From NCBI GenBank assembly GCA_030828165.1, contig JAURDA010000014.1:1-36822 (forward strand): a stretch of DNA of 36,822 nucleotides, written 5' to 3'. A model generated the notes under the pieces. That model did no database searches. It saw only the letters and a program-made list of their open reading frames with translations, and was not told the origin of the DNA. Origin of the DNA: Candidatus Poseidonia sp. (GTDB lineage: Archaea; Thermoplasmatota; Poseidoniia; Poseidoniales; Poseidoniaceae). Positions 16,857 through 25,168 of this stretch are shown here, piece after piece. A program made the position numbers and the translations under genes. Positions within the stretch are counted from its first letter, which is position 1. Every line of letters starts with the position of its first letter.

Positions 16857-17675
16857 ATGACGAGCGAAGAAAATTACCGAGATGCAGAACTTGAGGCGAC
16901 CTTGCAGGAAGCACTTGACAACGGCCACCGCGTGTGGGTCGTGGGTGACGTCCACGGATTTCACCAAACCATGGAGGCGCTGGTTGAACAACTTGCGCTC
17001 AGCCCAGAGGATTGGGTCGTGTTCTTGGGTGACCTCATCGACCGTGGGCCGGATTCTCACGGGGTCGTGGCGGCGGTCAAAGCGCATCCACGCATGACCT
17101 CCGTGCTCGGCAACCACGAGGCGATGATGCTCGAACAATTTCATGCCCATCGCCTTGCAACCAACGACATGGATGTCCGACTCTGGTGGCAAAACGGCGG
17201 CTCAACGACGGTCTATTCCTACGAGCGCGCTCATCGCCAACCCGATGGAGAGGAAGACGATGCGGCCATGTACGCCACGGTGAACGCCCATCTCCAGTGG
17301 CTTGAATCGCTGCCAATCCACATCGTGCTCGATGCGTGGCGTTTGGTTCATGCAGGCTACGACCCCATGCAGAAACTCGACGAGCAATCCCGTAACGAGT
17401 ACCTGTGGATACGCAACCCGTTCCACCGTGCCGATGCGCCCGTTGACGGTCATCGTACGGTGGTGTTTGGCCACACGCCAACCGTTTCCCTTCCGGGTCA
17501 TTCCCCCGCTGACTGGGGCAAGGTGTGGAACAGCCCCGTCAAGTTGGGTGACGGACGGCCTGCAGCCATGGGCTTGGACACCTGCGTTTACCACCGGCAG
17601 AACGGACCAAAAGTGCTCACGGCGTACGATTTGCAAACGGGCACGGTCGTCCAGCAGGCTCGAATCGAGCGATGA
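16857..17675 (+). CDS. PPP-family metallophosphatase (Ser/Thr phosphatase or ApaH-like)
   Basis: The 272-residue protein carries the complete PPP-family metal-binding signature: GDVHG (about residues 30-34), GDLIDRGPDS (58-67), GNHE (85-88), then VHAGYD and FGHTP for the last two histidines. It should bind two metal ions and cleave phosphoesters. The family includes bacterial-type protein phosphatases (PrpA/PrpB) and diadenosine tetraphosphatases (ApaH); sequence alone does not separate these here. I chose ATG 16857 because the frame before it is unlike the family and a TATA element lies 27 bp upstream. It converges on the HxlR-type gene, with both stops within TGATCA. Confidence 0.88.
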   Translation: MTSEENYRDAELEATLQEALDNGHRVWVVGDVHGFHQTMEALVEQLALSPEDWVVFLGDLIDRGPDSHGVVAAVKAHPRMTSVLGNHEAMMLEQFHAHRLATNDMDVRLWWQNGGSTTVYSYERAHRQPDGEEDDAAMYATVNAHLQWLESLPIHIVLDAWRLVHAGYDPMQKLDEQSRNEYLWIRNPFHRADAPVDGHRTVVFGHTPTVSLPGHSPADWGKVWNSPVKLGDGRPAAMGLDTCVYHRQNGPKVLTAYDLQTGTVVQQARIER

Positions 17676-17678
17676 TCA
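17673..17678. other. TGATCA shared stop junction of the phosphatase and HxlR genes
   Basis: A second instance of TGATCA giving both convergent genes their TGA stop, with no intergenic base. Confidence 0.9.
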
Positions 17679-18131
17679 GGCCGATTGGACCGAACCTGCG
17701 GTGATTTTCAGATGGGCGACCAGCGGCGAGAGCAATCGACCGCAGGTCGTGCCGTGCGGGCTCAACTCGTAACTCACTTTGACGGGAGGGCCGTCGTTCA
17801 CCGTGCGCAAGACCAAGCCTTCCTCTGCAAGAAAGCGGAGTTTGTCGGAGAGCGTTCGGCTTGAGATGCCGCTGAGCATGGTCTTCATCTCGTTGAATCG
17901 GCGTGGGCCGGTGATGTAGAGGGTGGCGAGGATCTCGATGGTCCATCGTGAGCCAAAAACATGGAGTGCTTCCACGGCGGCTTCAACCTCCCATTCAGCG
18001 TTGTAAGGGCCTTGATTGGCGAACTTGCCCAGGCGTTGCCGGATGCGCGTCCCTTCAGAAATGGTTTGCTCAATTCCGTTTTCGACCGCCTCATAGTCTT
18101 CGCGTGGCAGTTTCATCGGTGGTGTTGGCAT
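17676..18131 (-). CDS. HxlR-family winged-helix transcriptional regulator
   Basis: The 151-residue protein has the HxlR (DUF24/PF01638) pattern at about residues 50-130: a VFGSRWTIEILATLYITGPRRF start, RFNEMKTMLSGISSRTLSDKLRFLAEEGLV as HTH and recognition helix, and PPVKVSYELSPHG as the wing. The N-terminal 45 residues are charged and helical. HxlR proteins are usually dimeric repressors or activators responding to small molecules or redox state. There is no cysteine at the N-terminal end of the HTH as in redox-sensing members. It is divergent from a glycosyltransferase gene (36-bp gap), a possible target. Confidence 0.88.
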   Translation of the reverse strand: MPTPPMKLPREDYEAVENGIEQTISEGTRIRQRLGKFANQGPYNAEWEVEAAVEALHVFGSRWTIEILATLYITGPRRFNEMKTMLSGISSRTLSDKLRFLAEEGLVLRTVNDGPPVKVSYELSPHGTTCGRLLSPLVAHLKITAGSVQSA

Positions 18132-18167
18132 GGCCCGTCAACGCACCCGAGCGGTTCAGACTACTTG

Positions 18168-19448
18168 ATGTCTTTTCCACACCAAATCGACCGCTCTTCC
18201 GATGCGGTTCTCAAGCGTCTTGAGAGGTGCTTGCTTGAAGAAGAGGCCCGCTTTCCCAAGAGTATGGGAACCGATTCCACCGGGTCGTCGTCCCCCCGTA
18301 TTTTGCTCGTACGCGGGGGGGTCCTCACCCCTTTTTCGGGGCTTGGAGGTGCGTTTCACGACCTCCGAACGGCGCTTGAACAAGGGCGCTTTGGTTCGTG
18401 GTCCTCCGCTGGTGTCGAAGAATACGATTTGGGAGAACACCCGTCCGCCTTCTCCAGGTTGTGGACGCGCTGGTCAAGCCATCCCCGCAGGGTGAAGGCC
18501 ACGATTGAAAACCTTCATCGAAAGCAGGCGGTCGACATCGTTCTCGTCAGTGACCAAGAACAAGCTCATCTCGTTCCAAAGAAATCAGCGGTTCCCGTGG
18601 TGGTGTACGTGCACGATTTTTTCCACCTCTTCCCCCATACGGTGACGCTGTCGGGTCAAACCGTTGAGGTGGGTGATCAATCCCCCTCAATGGTGCGAAA
18701 GCGGGACCTTCGCCGATTGCTGAAGGGTTTGCAACGAGCGGACGCCTTCATTTGCAACACCGGTGCGACCGCCTCCATGTGCCGAGAGCACTTTCCCAAC
18801 ACCCCGCTCTACCAGATACCCTACGCGCTGGACGTAGCGTCCTACGCCCCTCCCCAAACGCTTCCTTCGCCACCCGAACCGCTTGCAAACGATGCCTGTC
18901 GCCTGCTCGTCGTTGGAAGTCACGACCCTCGCAAAAGGCTGGCCTTCCTCATGGAGGTGCTCGCCGGTCTGGACGAAGCCGTGGCCAGCGACATCAGCGT
19001 GCATCACATCGGCGCAGACGCTTCACCAGCGGGGCATCCATCCGCCACCGACCTTGCCAATCAGCACGGCGTGAACTGGCACCACGTGGGCTCCAACATC
19101 AGCGATGACGTTCTCAATGCCTACCGTTGGAACTGCGAGGCCCTGCTCTTCCCCTCCGCCGCTGAAGGCTTCGGTTATCCGCCGGTGGAGTCCATGGCGG
19201 CCGGACAGCCGGTGCTGGCCTCCGACCTCCCCGCTCACAACGAACTCATGCCCGAAAGCACGTGCCTCCCAGCGGAGGACATGGCGGCCTGGCGCAACGC
19301 CATCGTCGACGTGCACCGGGCATGGAAGGCTCGCGAGGGTGCTCCCCGAACCCCCTCGGTTGCGTTGATGGAGCACGTTTCCTTTCTAGCCCCCGACCGA
19401 TTTTACCGGGACATGGCGAAGGCGTGGGATGAAATCTCCTCATCATGA
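18168..19448 (+). CDS. Glycosyltransferase, GT4-like (group 1)
   Basis: The 426-residue protein has the two-Rossmann-domain pattern of GT-B group 1 transferases. The N-terminal half holds LLVRGGVLTPFSGLGGAFHDL. The C-terminal half starts at RLLVVGSHDPRKRLAFLMEV and continues to LLFPSAAEGFGYPPVESMAAGQPVLASDLPAHNEL, with the EX7E-like motif (E of AAEGFGYPPVES) that holds the sugar nucleotide. The donor is unknown. The longer frame back to 17961 overlaps the HxlR gene on the other strand and is not GT-like, so I chose ATG 18168. No TATA is obvious in the 36-bp gap. It probably acts in surface glycan or glycolipid synthesis. Confidence 0.9.
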   Translation: MSFPHQIDRSSDAVLKRLERCLLEEEARFPKSMGTDSTGSSSPRILLVRGGVLTPFSGLGGAFHDLRTALEQGRFGSWSSAGVEEYDLGEHPSAFSRLWTRWSSHPRRVKATIENLHRKQAVDIVLVSDQEQAHLVPKKSAVPVVVYVHDFFHLFPHTVTLSGQTVEVGDQSPSMVRKRDLRRLLKGLQRADAFICNTGATASMCREHFPNTPLYQIPYALDVASYAPPQTLPSPPEPLANDACRLLVVGSHDPRKRLAFLMEVLAGLDEAVASDISVHHIGADASPAGHPSATDLANQHGVNWHHVGSNISDDVLNAYRWNCEALLFPSAAEGFGYPPVESMAAGQPVLASDLPAHNELMPESTCLPAEDMAAWRNAIVDVHRAWKAREGAPRTPSVALMEHVSFLAPDRFYRDMAKAWDEISSS

Positions 19449-19490
19449 GGCTCCAAATGCTTCATGAGCGGCTCTTGAGTCCGTCCCAAC

Positions 19491-21563
19491 ATGACAGCAC
19501 CAATCCAACGCGTGGCCGTCGTCGGCGCAGGCAACATGGGCTCCGGCATTGCGCAAAAAAGCGCTCAGGAAGAATTTGACGTCCAGATGGTCGACCGAGA
19601 ACTCCAATGGGTTGAGCGGGGCCAATCGATCATCGCCAACTTCCTTGAGGAGGCCGTTGAGCGACGAATTTTCTCACCGGCACAAGTTGAGGCGATTCAA
19701 GGGCGCATCACCGGCGTCGTTGGGGTGGAGAACACGGCGGCCGACACCGACCTCGTCATTGAGGCGGTGTTCGAGGACTTTGACGTCAAGACCGCCGTTT
19801 TCACGGCGCTTGACGGGGCGTGCGGCGAGCAGACCGTGTTGGCCTCCAACACCTCCTCATTGTCCGTTAACGCTCTGGCGGAGGCAACGGGCCGACCCGA
19901 CCGATTTGTTGGTCTCCATTTCTTCTACCACCCGGCGAAGAACCGCCTGGTCGAAGTCATACCCGCCCAAGCCTCCAGTCAAGCCACCATCGACAAGGTG
20001 GTGCAATACTGCAAGATGTTGGGCAAGGTCGTCATCGTTTGCGCCGACCGTCCCGGCTTTGTCGTGAACCGTTTCTTCGTACCTTGGCTCAACGAAGCCT
20101 GCTTGTTGCTCGAGGAAGGGGCAGCAAATGCGGCCCAAATTGACGCCATTGCGTGCAAAGCGTTCCGCATTGGTTTGGGACCCTTTGGTCTGATGAACCT
20201 CACCGGCCCTCCCATCGCTTTGCATTCCACGGATTACTTGGCCGAGCAACTCAACACCCCCCGTTACACGGGAGCTGCGAATCTCCGGGCGCTGGTTGAA
20301 GCGAACGAGCAGTGGGATGTCTCCCAGGACGATGGCTACACCGACGAGCAATACACCGTCGTCTCCGAACGCCTGTTGGGCGTTGTCTTTGGCGTGGCCG
20401 CACAAATCGTTGAGGAGGACATTTGCAGCATGGAAGACGTCGATCGTGGAGCGAAAGTGGGTCTGCGTTGGGCTCGCGGTCCGTTTGAGATGATGAACCG
20501 AATCGGCGTTGATGAAGCGTGCCGCATGGCCGTTGCCTACGCCGAAGTCGCCGGAGAGGGCTGGTCCGTCCCCGCCTTCTTCTCGCAACAAGGCTCAACG
20601 GGATGGCAGTTCTCCTACGTTGACACGGTCGTGAACAACGGCGTCGCCACCATCACCATCAACCGACCTGAAGCGATGAACGCCCTCAACGTCACCGTGG
20701 TGAACCAGTTGACCGAGGCCGTCGCCGCAGCCAACGCCAACGATTCGGTCCACACCGTGGTGCTGGACGGCGCTGGCAAAGCTTTCGTCGCCGGTGCGGA
20801 TGTCAAGTTCTTCGTCGACAAGATTCGTGCAGACGCCATCCCCGACATCTACGACTTTACGGCCGAGGGGCACGCGTTGCTCGAAGCGTTGGAAAACTCT
20901 CCAAAAACCACCGTGGCCCTCACCACCGGTTTGGCCTTGGGCGGCGGTCTTGAACTCGCATTGGCTTGCGATTACCGCATCGGTACCCGTCGCACGCAAT
21001 TCCGGTTCCCCGAAACCTCAATCGGCATTTACCCCGGTTTGGGGGGCTCTCAACGGCCAGCCCGTATTTGCGGCATTCCTGCCGCCCGCTGGGCCGTTCT
21101 CGCAGGGAACTTCATGGACGCCCAGACGGCCACCGATTTAGGCCTCGTGACGCACTTGGTTGACGTTGCGGGCGTGGATGCTTGCATCGCTGAACTGGCC
21201 CAAGCAGGCAAGCCCGAAAACAAATACCCCGGTGAACCTGCAAATCCGGATTCACCGGTTGCCGCGTTTGCTTCGTCCTTCTTCAACGACTCCAACATGA
21301 GCGTTTTGATGGAAGGTGGATGCCCCGAAGGCTTCAATCCCGAAGAGAAAGGCGTCGCTCGGCAGATCAAGAGCCTCTCCTTCACCGCCCCCATCGGCTT
21401 GCGAATGGCGAGCGACCTCATCGATGCAACGGCCACGACCTCCCTCAAGGAAGGCCTTCAGTTGGAGTTGGACGGCTTGCACACCATCTTCGCCACTCAG
21501 GACGCCCTCGAAGGACTTTCTGCACTGATTGAGAACCGCCGTCCGACCTATCAAAACCAATGA
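19491..21563 (+). CDS. 3-hydroxyacyl-CoA dehydrogenase/enoyl-CoA hydratase fusion
   Basis: The 690-residue bifunctional enzyme of fatty-acid beta-oxidation has the dehydrogenase first and the hydratase second, as in other archaeal fusions and opposite to bacterial FadB. The dehydrogenase (1 to about 380) shows the NAD-binding VVGAGNMGSGIA, SNTSSL, the catalytic-histidine motif HFFYHPAKN and PGFVVNRFF. The hydratase (about 385-690) shows the oxyanion-hole strand AFVAGADVKFF, GLALGGGLELALACDYRI with the first catalytic glutamate, and FPETSIGIYPGLGGSQR with the second. It likely catalyses two successive steps, hydration of enoyl-CoA and oxidation of the hydroxyacyl-CoA. It stands alone here, but a PaaI-type thioesterase lies nearby. 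Confidence 0.94.
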   Translation: MTAPIQRVAVVGAGNMGSGIAQKSAQEEFDVQMVDRELQWVERGQSIIANFLEEAVERRIFSPAQVEAIQGRITGVVGVENTAADTDLVIEAVFEDFDVKTAVFTALDGACGEQTVLASNTSSLSVNALAEATGRPDRFVGLHFFYHPAKNRLVEVIPAQASSQATIDKVVQYCKMLGKVVIVCADRPGFVVNRFFVPWLNEACLLLEEGAANAAQIDAIACKAFRIGLGPFGLMNLTGPPIALHSTDYLAEQLNTPRYTGAANLRALVEANEQWDVSQDDGYTDEQYTVVSERLLGVVFGVAAQIVEEDICSMEDVDRGAKVGLRWARGPFEMMNRIGVDEACRMAVAYAEVAGEGWSVPAFFSQQGSTGWQFSYVDTVVNNGVATITINRPEAMNALNVTVVNQLTEAVAAANANDSVHTVVLDGAGKAFVAGADVKFFVDKIRADAIPDIYDFTAEGHALLEALENSPKTTVALTTGLALGGGLELALACDYRIGTRRTQFRFPETSIGIYPGLGGSQRPARICGIPAARWAVLAGNFMDAQTATDLGLVTHLVDVAGVDACIAELAQAGKPENKYPGEPANPDSPVAAFASSFFNDSNMSVLMEGGCPEGFNPEEKGVARQIKSLSFTAPIGLRMASDLIDATATTSLKEGLQLELDGLHTIFATQDALEGLSALIENRRPTYQNQ

Positions 21564-21583
21564 ACGGCGACCAAGGAAGGGCT

Positions 21584-21820
21584 TCAAGCCCAGCGGTCGG
21601 CGAGGTCGTTCATCGCCCCAACGAGTTGAGCGATGTCGATGTTTTCGCCGCTTTCCTGCGCCATGCGGAGGCGGTTCGTCACGGCCTCAACCGTTTCCTC
21701 GGTTGGGACGCTGCCGGTGAGTTCTTCGATCACGTCGGCGATGCTTCGTCCGTGACCGTTCATGATGGCCAAGATGGCCTTGATGCGTTCTTCGTCGTCT
21801 TTTGGGCTTCGTGCAGTCAT
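21584..21820 (-). CDS. Small helical protein of the E1-JAMM operon
   Basis: The 78-residue product is predicted to be mainly alpha-helical, with no cysteine, no membrane segment and no C-terminal diglycine. The segment IKAILAIMNGHGRSIADVIEELTG could be an HTH-like or helical-bundle unit. I do not recognise a family. ATG 21820 overlaps the JAMM stop (ATGA) and has GGAGG 8-12 bases upstream, so it is translationally coupled. An extended frame to 21892 is less likely. As third gene of an E1-JAMM operon it may be a partner or substrate adaptor, but this is inference from position. Confidence 0.8.
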   Translation of the reverse strand: MTARSPKDDEERIKAILAIMNGHGRSIADVIEELTGSVPTEETVEAVTNRLRMAQESGENIDIAQLVGAMNDLADRWA

Positions 21821-22365
21821 TGGGCTTCCTCCAGGGCGATGTTGTTGTTCACGTACCAATCGTGCCACGGAACGGGGGCTTCCTCGGTCCACTTGTTCAG
21901 CGGACCGCTCTCGCGAATCATGCCGGTGCTTTCGACCTCAACGAAGGTGCGGTTGCTGCTGTGCTTCGGACCGGGTTGGCCCAAGACCATGGCGGATTCA
22001 AGAATACCGGCTCCCAAAGCAAGGCTGTTGGTGTCGGTGTTGCTCCAGTAGGAGGCGAAGCGAGGATGGGTGTGGACCCAGAGTTTGAACGGCAGACGGC
22101 CGCCCACGGGAGGTTGCAGGGTGACTTGGCCGGCCGTGCCCCAGTCGATGAAGACCTTGTCGTCGGCGTCGATCAGCACGGAGGTTTCCAAGGCGGCCAG
22201 CACCGAAAGAATGTACACGCCGTCCCAGCGACGGGCCTGTGCCAGTGCCGTTTGAACAGCGAGCAGTGCGGCATCGTCCACCCGCTTTTCGCTGGCAGCG
22301 AGGCAGGCCAACTCCCAGGTTTCATCCTCGATGGGCAACTCTTGAGCATCGGGAAGCACCATCAT
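21817..22365 (-). CDS. JAMM/MPN-family metalloprotease
   Basis: The 182-residue product has an exact JAMM zinc motif, H98-T-H100-P followed by six residues, then S108-x-x-D111 (HTHPRFASYWSNTD), as in deubiquitinases and prokaryotic JAB proteins. A candidate catalytic glutamate is E60 in ALETSVLID, 38 residues before the first histidine. Such enzymes cut isopeptide bonds or process C-termini of ubiquitin-like proteins. GGAGGTGAG sits just before the ATG at 22365, and the preceding gene's stop overlaps this start. A longer frame exists to 22458 but lacks such a site. Its partner upstream is an E1/ThiF-like enzyme. Confidence 0.9.
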   Translation of the reverse strand: MMVLPDAQELPIEDETWELACLAASEKRVDDAALLAVQTALAQARRWDGVYILSVLAALETSVLIDADDKVFIDWGTAGQVTLQPPVGGRLPFKLWVHTHPRFASYWSNTDTNSLALGAGILESAMVLGQPGPKHSSNRTFVEVESTGMIRESGPLNKWTEEAPVPWHDWYVNNNIALEEAQ

Positions 22366-23102
22366 GCGCTCACCTCCGGGAATCCGAGAGCGCCATAGGT
22401 GATGCTGCCCATGGACTGCACGGGACTTGGCTTCCCCCTCCATTGTTGAAGTGCCCACTGTGCCCCGATGGCGGCAGCGACGGCGAATCCAAATTCGAGG
22501 TTGCCGGCCTCAAGCGCGCCTTCAACTTGGCAGCTGGCGGGCTCGTGGTCGGGGGTCATGCGCTCGAGCAAGGCGGGAGGACTTTGAGAGGAAAGCACCA
22601 ACCAACCGTCACCGCTGCAACGCACGTCCATCCAAGGAACATCAAGGCCGTGGACCAACCGCCGAGGTTCGGGGCGGTCAACGCACACCATCACGAGGTC
22701 GGCGTTTTGGAGTTGGTCGGCGGTGCGAAGATTCTCAACGACGCCGCGAACCCGGAGGGCGCTCGTTTCGTCATCGAGTCGGTTTGCAAGGCAGGCCACT
22801 TTTGCCTCACCGATGTCGTCGCGGCTGTACTTTTGGTGGCCGAGGTTGCCTTCCTCGACGATGTCAGCGTCCATCAGGGTGACGTTTCCGGCGAGGTTCA
22901 CCCGTCGCAAGCCTGCGACGAGCAGTTCAACGAGTTGGGTTCCAATGCCGCCGGCACCGACGACAAGCAGGTTTTTTGGGACAGATTCAGGCTTCACGGA
23001 ATCCTTGTCCCTCAAGGGTATTTGAAGAACGCACCCTGAGCGCAGTTCCTTGGTGCCCAGCCCCCGTTCAAACGGTTTTGACTGAACGGGGCTCTGAGGC
23101 AT
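22362..23102 (-). CDS. E1/ThiF-like adenylating enzyme
   Basis: The 246-residue protein has the ThiF/MoeB/E1 fold. The ATP-binding loop is GAGGIG (49-54), preceded by NLLVV. The acidic strand and following motif are LMDADIVEEGNLGHQ (D78, D80, N86; the usual Arg is His). Lysine K101 follows in GEAKVACLA, and D142 in VCVDRPEP is the adenylation aspartate. A cysteine at C191 (PASCQVEG) lies where MoeB has its catalytic TC(V)EAG cysteine. The zinc-binding CxxC pairs of MoeB/ThiF are absent. Such enzymes activate ubiquitin-like or sulfur-carrier C-termini. I chose ATG 23102; the frame also runs to 23195. It begins an operon with a JAMM protease. Confidence 0.9.
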   Translation of the reverse strand: MPQSPVQSKPFERGLGTKELRSGCVLQIPLRDKDSVKPESVPKNLLVVGAGGIGTQLVELLVAGLRRVNLAGNVTLMDADIVEEGNLGHQKYSRDDIGEAKVACLANRLDDETSALRVRGVVENLRTADQLQNADLVMVCVDRPEPRRLVHGLDVPWMDVRCSGDGWLVLSSQSPPALLERMTPDHEPASCQVEGALEAGNLEFGFAVAAAIGAQWALQQWRGKPSPVQSMGSITYGALGFPEVSA

Positions 23103-23103
23103 G

Positions 23104-23113
23104 GTTGCGCAAC
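23104..23113. promoter_or_regulatory. GTTGCGCAAC palindrome between the E1-like and gmd genes
   Basis: A perfect 10-bp palindrome lies immediately upstream of the E1-like gene in the 58-bp gap between divergent genes; a half-site (TCGCAAC) lies near 23150. An operator role is only a suggestion. Confidence 0.35.
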
Positions 23114-23160
23114 GAGAATGAACACGACCTTTTGAAAAAGGGGGGCATCTTCGCAACACC

Positions 23161-24225
23161 ATGGGCGGCAAGACGGCGTTGGTGACCGGCATCACGGGAC
23201 AGGACGGCTCCTACCTTGCGGAATTGCTCCTCGACAAAGGCTACACCGTCTACGGATTGGTGCGCCGCGTCTCTCAACCGACCTCGGGACGCAGCCTCAT
23301 CAACCACCTGATGAACCACGAGAACTTTCACCTCATCAACGGCGATTTGACCGACCAGAACTCCATCGATAACGCCGTGAGCCAAACCCAACCCGATGAG
23401 TTCTACAACCTCGGTGCCATGTCCTACGTTCCGGAATCCTGGCGCTCCCCCATGATGACCGCCGACATCACGGGTCTGGGCTCGCTTCGCTGCTTGGAAG
23501 CGATTCGCAAGAACGCCCCAAATTGCCGCTTTTATCAGGCGGGCTCCTCCGAGCAATTCGGAAAGGTACGCGACGTTCCTCAGACCGAGTTGACGCCCTT
23601 CCACCCCCGTTCACCGTACGGCTGCGCCAAGGTGTTCGCCTTCGAAATCACCCGGAACTACCGGGAATCCTACGACATGTTTGCCTGCACGGGCATCCTC
23701 TTCAACCACGAGAGCCCACGCCGTGGTCTTGAATTTGTCACGCGGAAGGTCACGATGATGGCCGCCCGTATCGCTCACGGCTTCGACGAGTGCTTGTGGA
23801 TCGGCAATGTCGATGCGAAGCGAGATTGGGGGTACGCCGGCGACTACGTGGAAATGCAATGGCGGATGCTTCAACAAGACGAGCCGGGCGACTACGTCGT
23901 CGCCACCGGCCGCACCCACAGCGTCCGGGACATGATCACGCTCGCCTTCTCCCATGTCGGCCTCAACCTGAACTGGTCGGGCCAAGACGTTGACACCATC
24001 GCCACCGACCAAAACGGCGTGGTTCGCGTGCGGACCAACCCCAAATTCTTCCGGCCCGCCGAGGTGGACTTGCTCATCGGCGACCCTGCCCTCGCCGAAA
24101 AGGAACTGGGTTGGGTTCCGAAAACCTCCTTTGAGGAATTGGTGCAAATGATGGTCGATGCCGACATGGCCTTGGTGCAAGAAGCCGTCGACGGTGGATA
24201 CGCTCCGCCCACGCCTCCAGAGTGA
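23161..24225 (+). CDS. gmd: GDP-mannose 4,6-dehydratase
   Basis: Gmd converts GDP-mannose to GDP-4-keto-6-deoxymannose, the route to GDP-fucose, rhamnose and related 6-deoxysugars. The 354-residue protein is an extended SDR enzyme with the cofactor loop [13 protein letters not shown] (about 9-21), the Tyr-Lys pair in [10 protein letters not shown], the [20 protein letters not shown] stretch specific to this family, and [28 protein letters not shown] element about 27 bp upstream may be the promoter. It likely feeds the glycosyltransferases elsewhere in this window. It diverges from the E1-like operon. Confidence 0.96.
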   Translation: MGGKTALVTGITGQDGSYLAELLLDKGYTVYGLVRRVSQPTSGRSLINHLMNHENFHLINGDLTDQNSIDNAVSQTQPDEFYNLGAMSYVPESWRSPMMTADITGLGSLRCLEAIRKNAPNCRFYQAGSSEQFGKVRDVPQTELTPFHPRSPYGCAKVFAFEITRNYRESYDMFACTGILFNHESPRRGLEFVTRKVTMMAARIAHGFDECLWIGNVDAKRDWGYAGDYVEMQWRMLQQDEPGDYVVATGRTHSVRDMITLAFSHVGLNLNWSGQDVDTIATDQNGVVRVRTNPKFFRPAEVDLLIGDPALAEKELGWVPKTSFEELVQMMVDADMALVQEAVDGGYAPPTPPE

Positions 24226-24249
24226 AGGTACGCCGAAAGGAGGGTTCTC

Positions 24250-24669
24250 GTGGTCGCTACTTCCACGCTCAGCGAAGCGGACATGGCGGCGATGATGAAG
24301 CGCATTTTTGATGTCCCGATGATGCACACCCTTGACCTGGAAGTCCTGCGCTTGGACGAAGGAGAATGCGAGGCAAAGGTGAAGCGAAAGAAGGAATGGG
24401 ACGGGATTTTCGAAACCTTTCATGGCGGTATGTTGGGGGTTATCGCCGACTCCTTGACCTGCTTCGCCATCTTGACGAAAATTGGAGCGAACGAAAACGT
24501 CGCCACGACCGATTTCAACATTCGATTCCTAAGGCCGTGCAACACCGACGTCATCTGCGTCGGCCGAGCTATCAAGACCGGGCGAACCTTGTGTGTATCC
24601 GAGGCAGAAATCAAGGACATGAACGGCAAACTGGTCGCCATTGCCCAAGTCACCTATGCCCGCCTTTGA
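24250..24669 (+). CDS. PaaI-like hotdog-fold thioesterase
   Basis: The 139-residue protein has a hotdog fold, with the catalytic region FETFHGGMLGVIADSLTCFAI (the HGG loop and an aspartate in the following helix, typical of PaaI/YbdB-type acyl-CoA thioesterases) and strands NVATTDFNIRFLRPC and GRAIKTGRTLCVSEAEI. GTG 24250 follows AAGGAGGG at a good distance. It may hydrolyse acyl- or aryl-CoA, but the substrate is unknown. It ends 10 bp from the end of the convergent NikR-like gene. Confidence 0.88.
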   Translation: MVATSTLSEADMAAMMKRIFDVPMMHTLDLEVLRLDEGECEAKVKRKKEWDGIFETFHGGMLGVIADSLTCFAILTKIGANENVATTDFNIRFLRPCNTDVICVGRAIKTGRTLCVSEAEIKDMNGKLVAIAQVTYARL

Positions 24670-24679
24670 GCCAGCCCGC

Positions 24680-25105
24680 TCAGCAGCACCCTTGGCTGCG
24701 CATGGGTGCGGCGATGAACGCGACTCGGTCGATGTCCTGCGTGTTGTGAAGTTTCTCCAAGGCTTGGCGAATGGAGCCCGCTGAGCCGTGAATGTGCATG
24801 GTGTCCACGCAGGTGTGGCTGTTGGAGAGGCACTGGTGGTTGTACGATGAGACCTCAATGGCGTGGGAATGGCGCAACTCGATGAGTTTGTTTTCCACCC
24901 CGTGCTGATAGTAGATCACCAAGGTGCCTTCCACGTCTTCTTCGTCCTTCATGTTCGTCAAATCCCCACGTTTCGCGACCTCTGCAAAATGGTGCGTGGC
25001 GTCTCGCAAAAACATGCTGCGGTTGGTGTAGCCTGCGGCTTTCACGAGGTCGTCAAGCGAGGCTGCAAAGGCCTTGTCGGCACTGAACGAGAGAACTCGG
25101 CTCAT
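24680..25105 (-). CDS. NikR-like ribbon-helix-helix metal-responsive regulator
   Basis: The 141-residue protein has an N-terminal ribbon-helix-helix (SRVLSFSADKAFAASLDDLVKAAGYTNRSMFLRDATH) and a C-terminal ACT-like domain as in NikR (EGTLVIYYQH, LIELRHSHAIEV, CVDTMHIHGSAGSIRQAL). Residues that could bind metal, by comparison with NikR, are the histidine in YYQH, a histidine/cysteine cluster in YNHQCLSNSHTC and HIHG. The spacing differs from E. coli NikR. It is divergent from a ZIP transporter gene, which suggests that it regulates metal uptake; which metal is unknown. Start ATG 25105; a longer frame to 25162 is less likely. Confidence 0.85.
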   Translation of the reverse strand: MSRVLSFSADKAFAASLDDLVKAAGYTNRSMFLRDATHHFAEVAKRGDLTNMKDEEDVEGTLVIYYQHGVENKLIELRHSHAIEVSSYNHQCLSNSHTCVDTMHIHGSAGSIRQALEKLHNTQDIDRVAFIAAPMRSQGCC

Positions 25106-25124
25106 GGCAACGGCTCTCCGGCAG

Positions 25125-25147
25125 AAATTATTAACATTTCTTTTATA
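25125..25147. promoter_or_regulatory. Divergent TATA elements of the NikR-like and ZIP genes
   Basis: Within the 63-bp gap, AAATTATTAA (25125-25134; TTAATAATTT read on minus) is centred 25 bp before the NikR-like start at 25105. TTTTATA (25141-25147) is centred 25 bp before the ZIP start at 25169. Both transcripts are thus predicted to be leaderless. An operator overlapping this block would control both. Confidence 0.6.
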
Positions 25148-25168
25148 CCTATTATCCGACAACCTGCC

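Noticed and set aside
21584-21820. Ubiquitin-like modifier of the E1-JAMM operon
   Set aside because: The 78-residue protein is predicted helical and ends in LADRWA, without a diglycine or a beta-grasp pattern.
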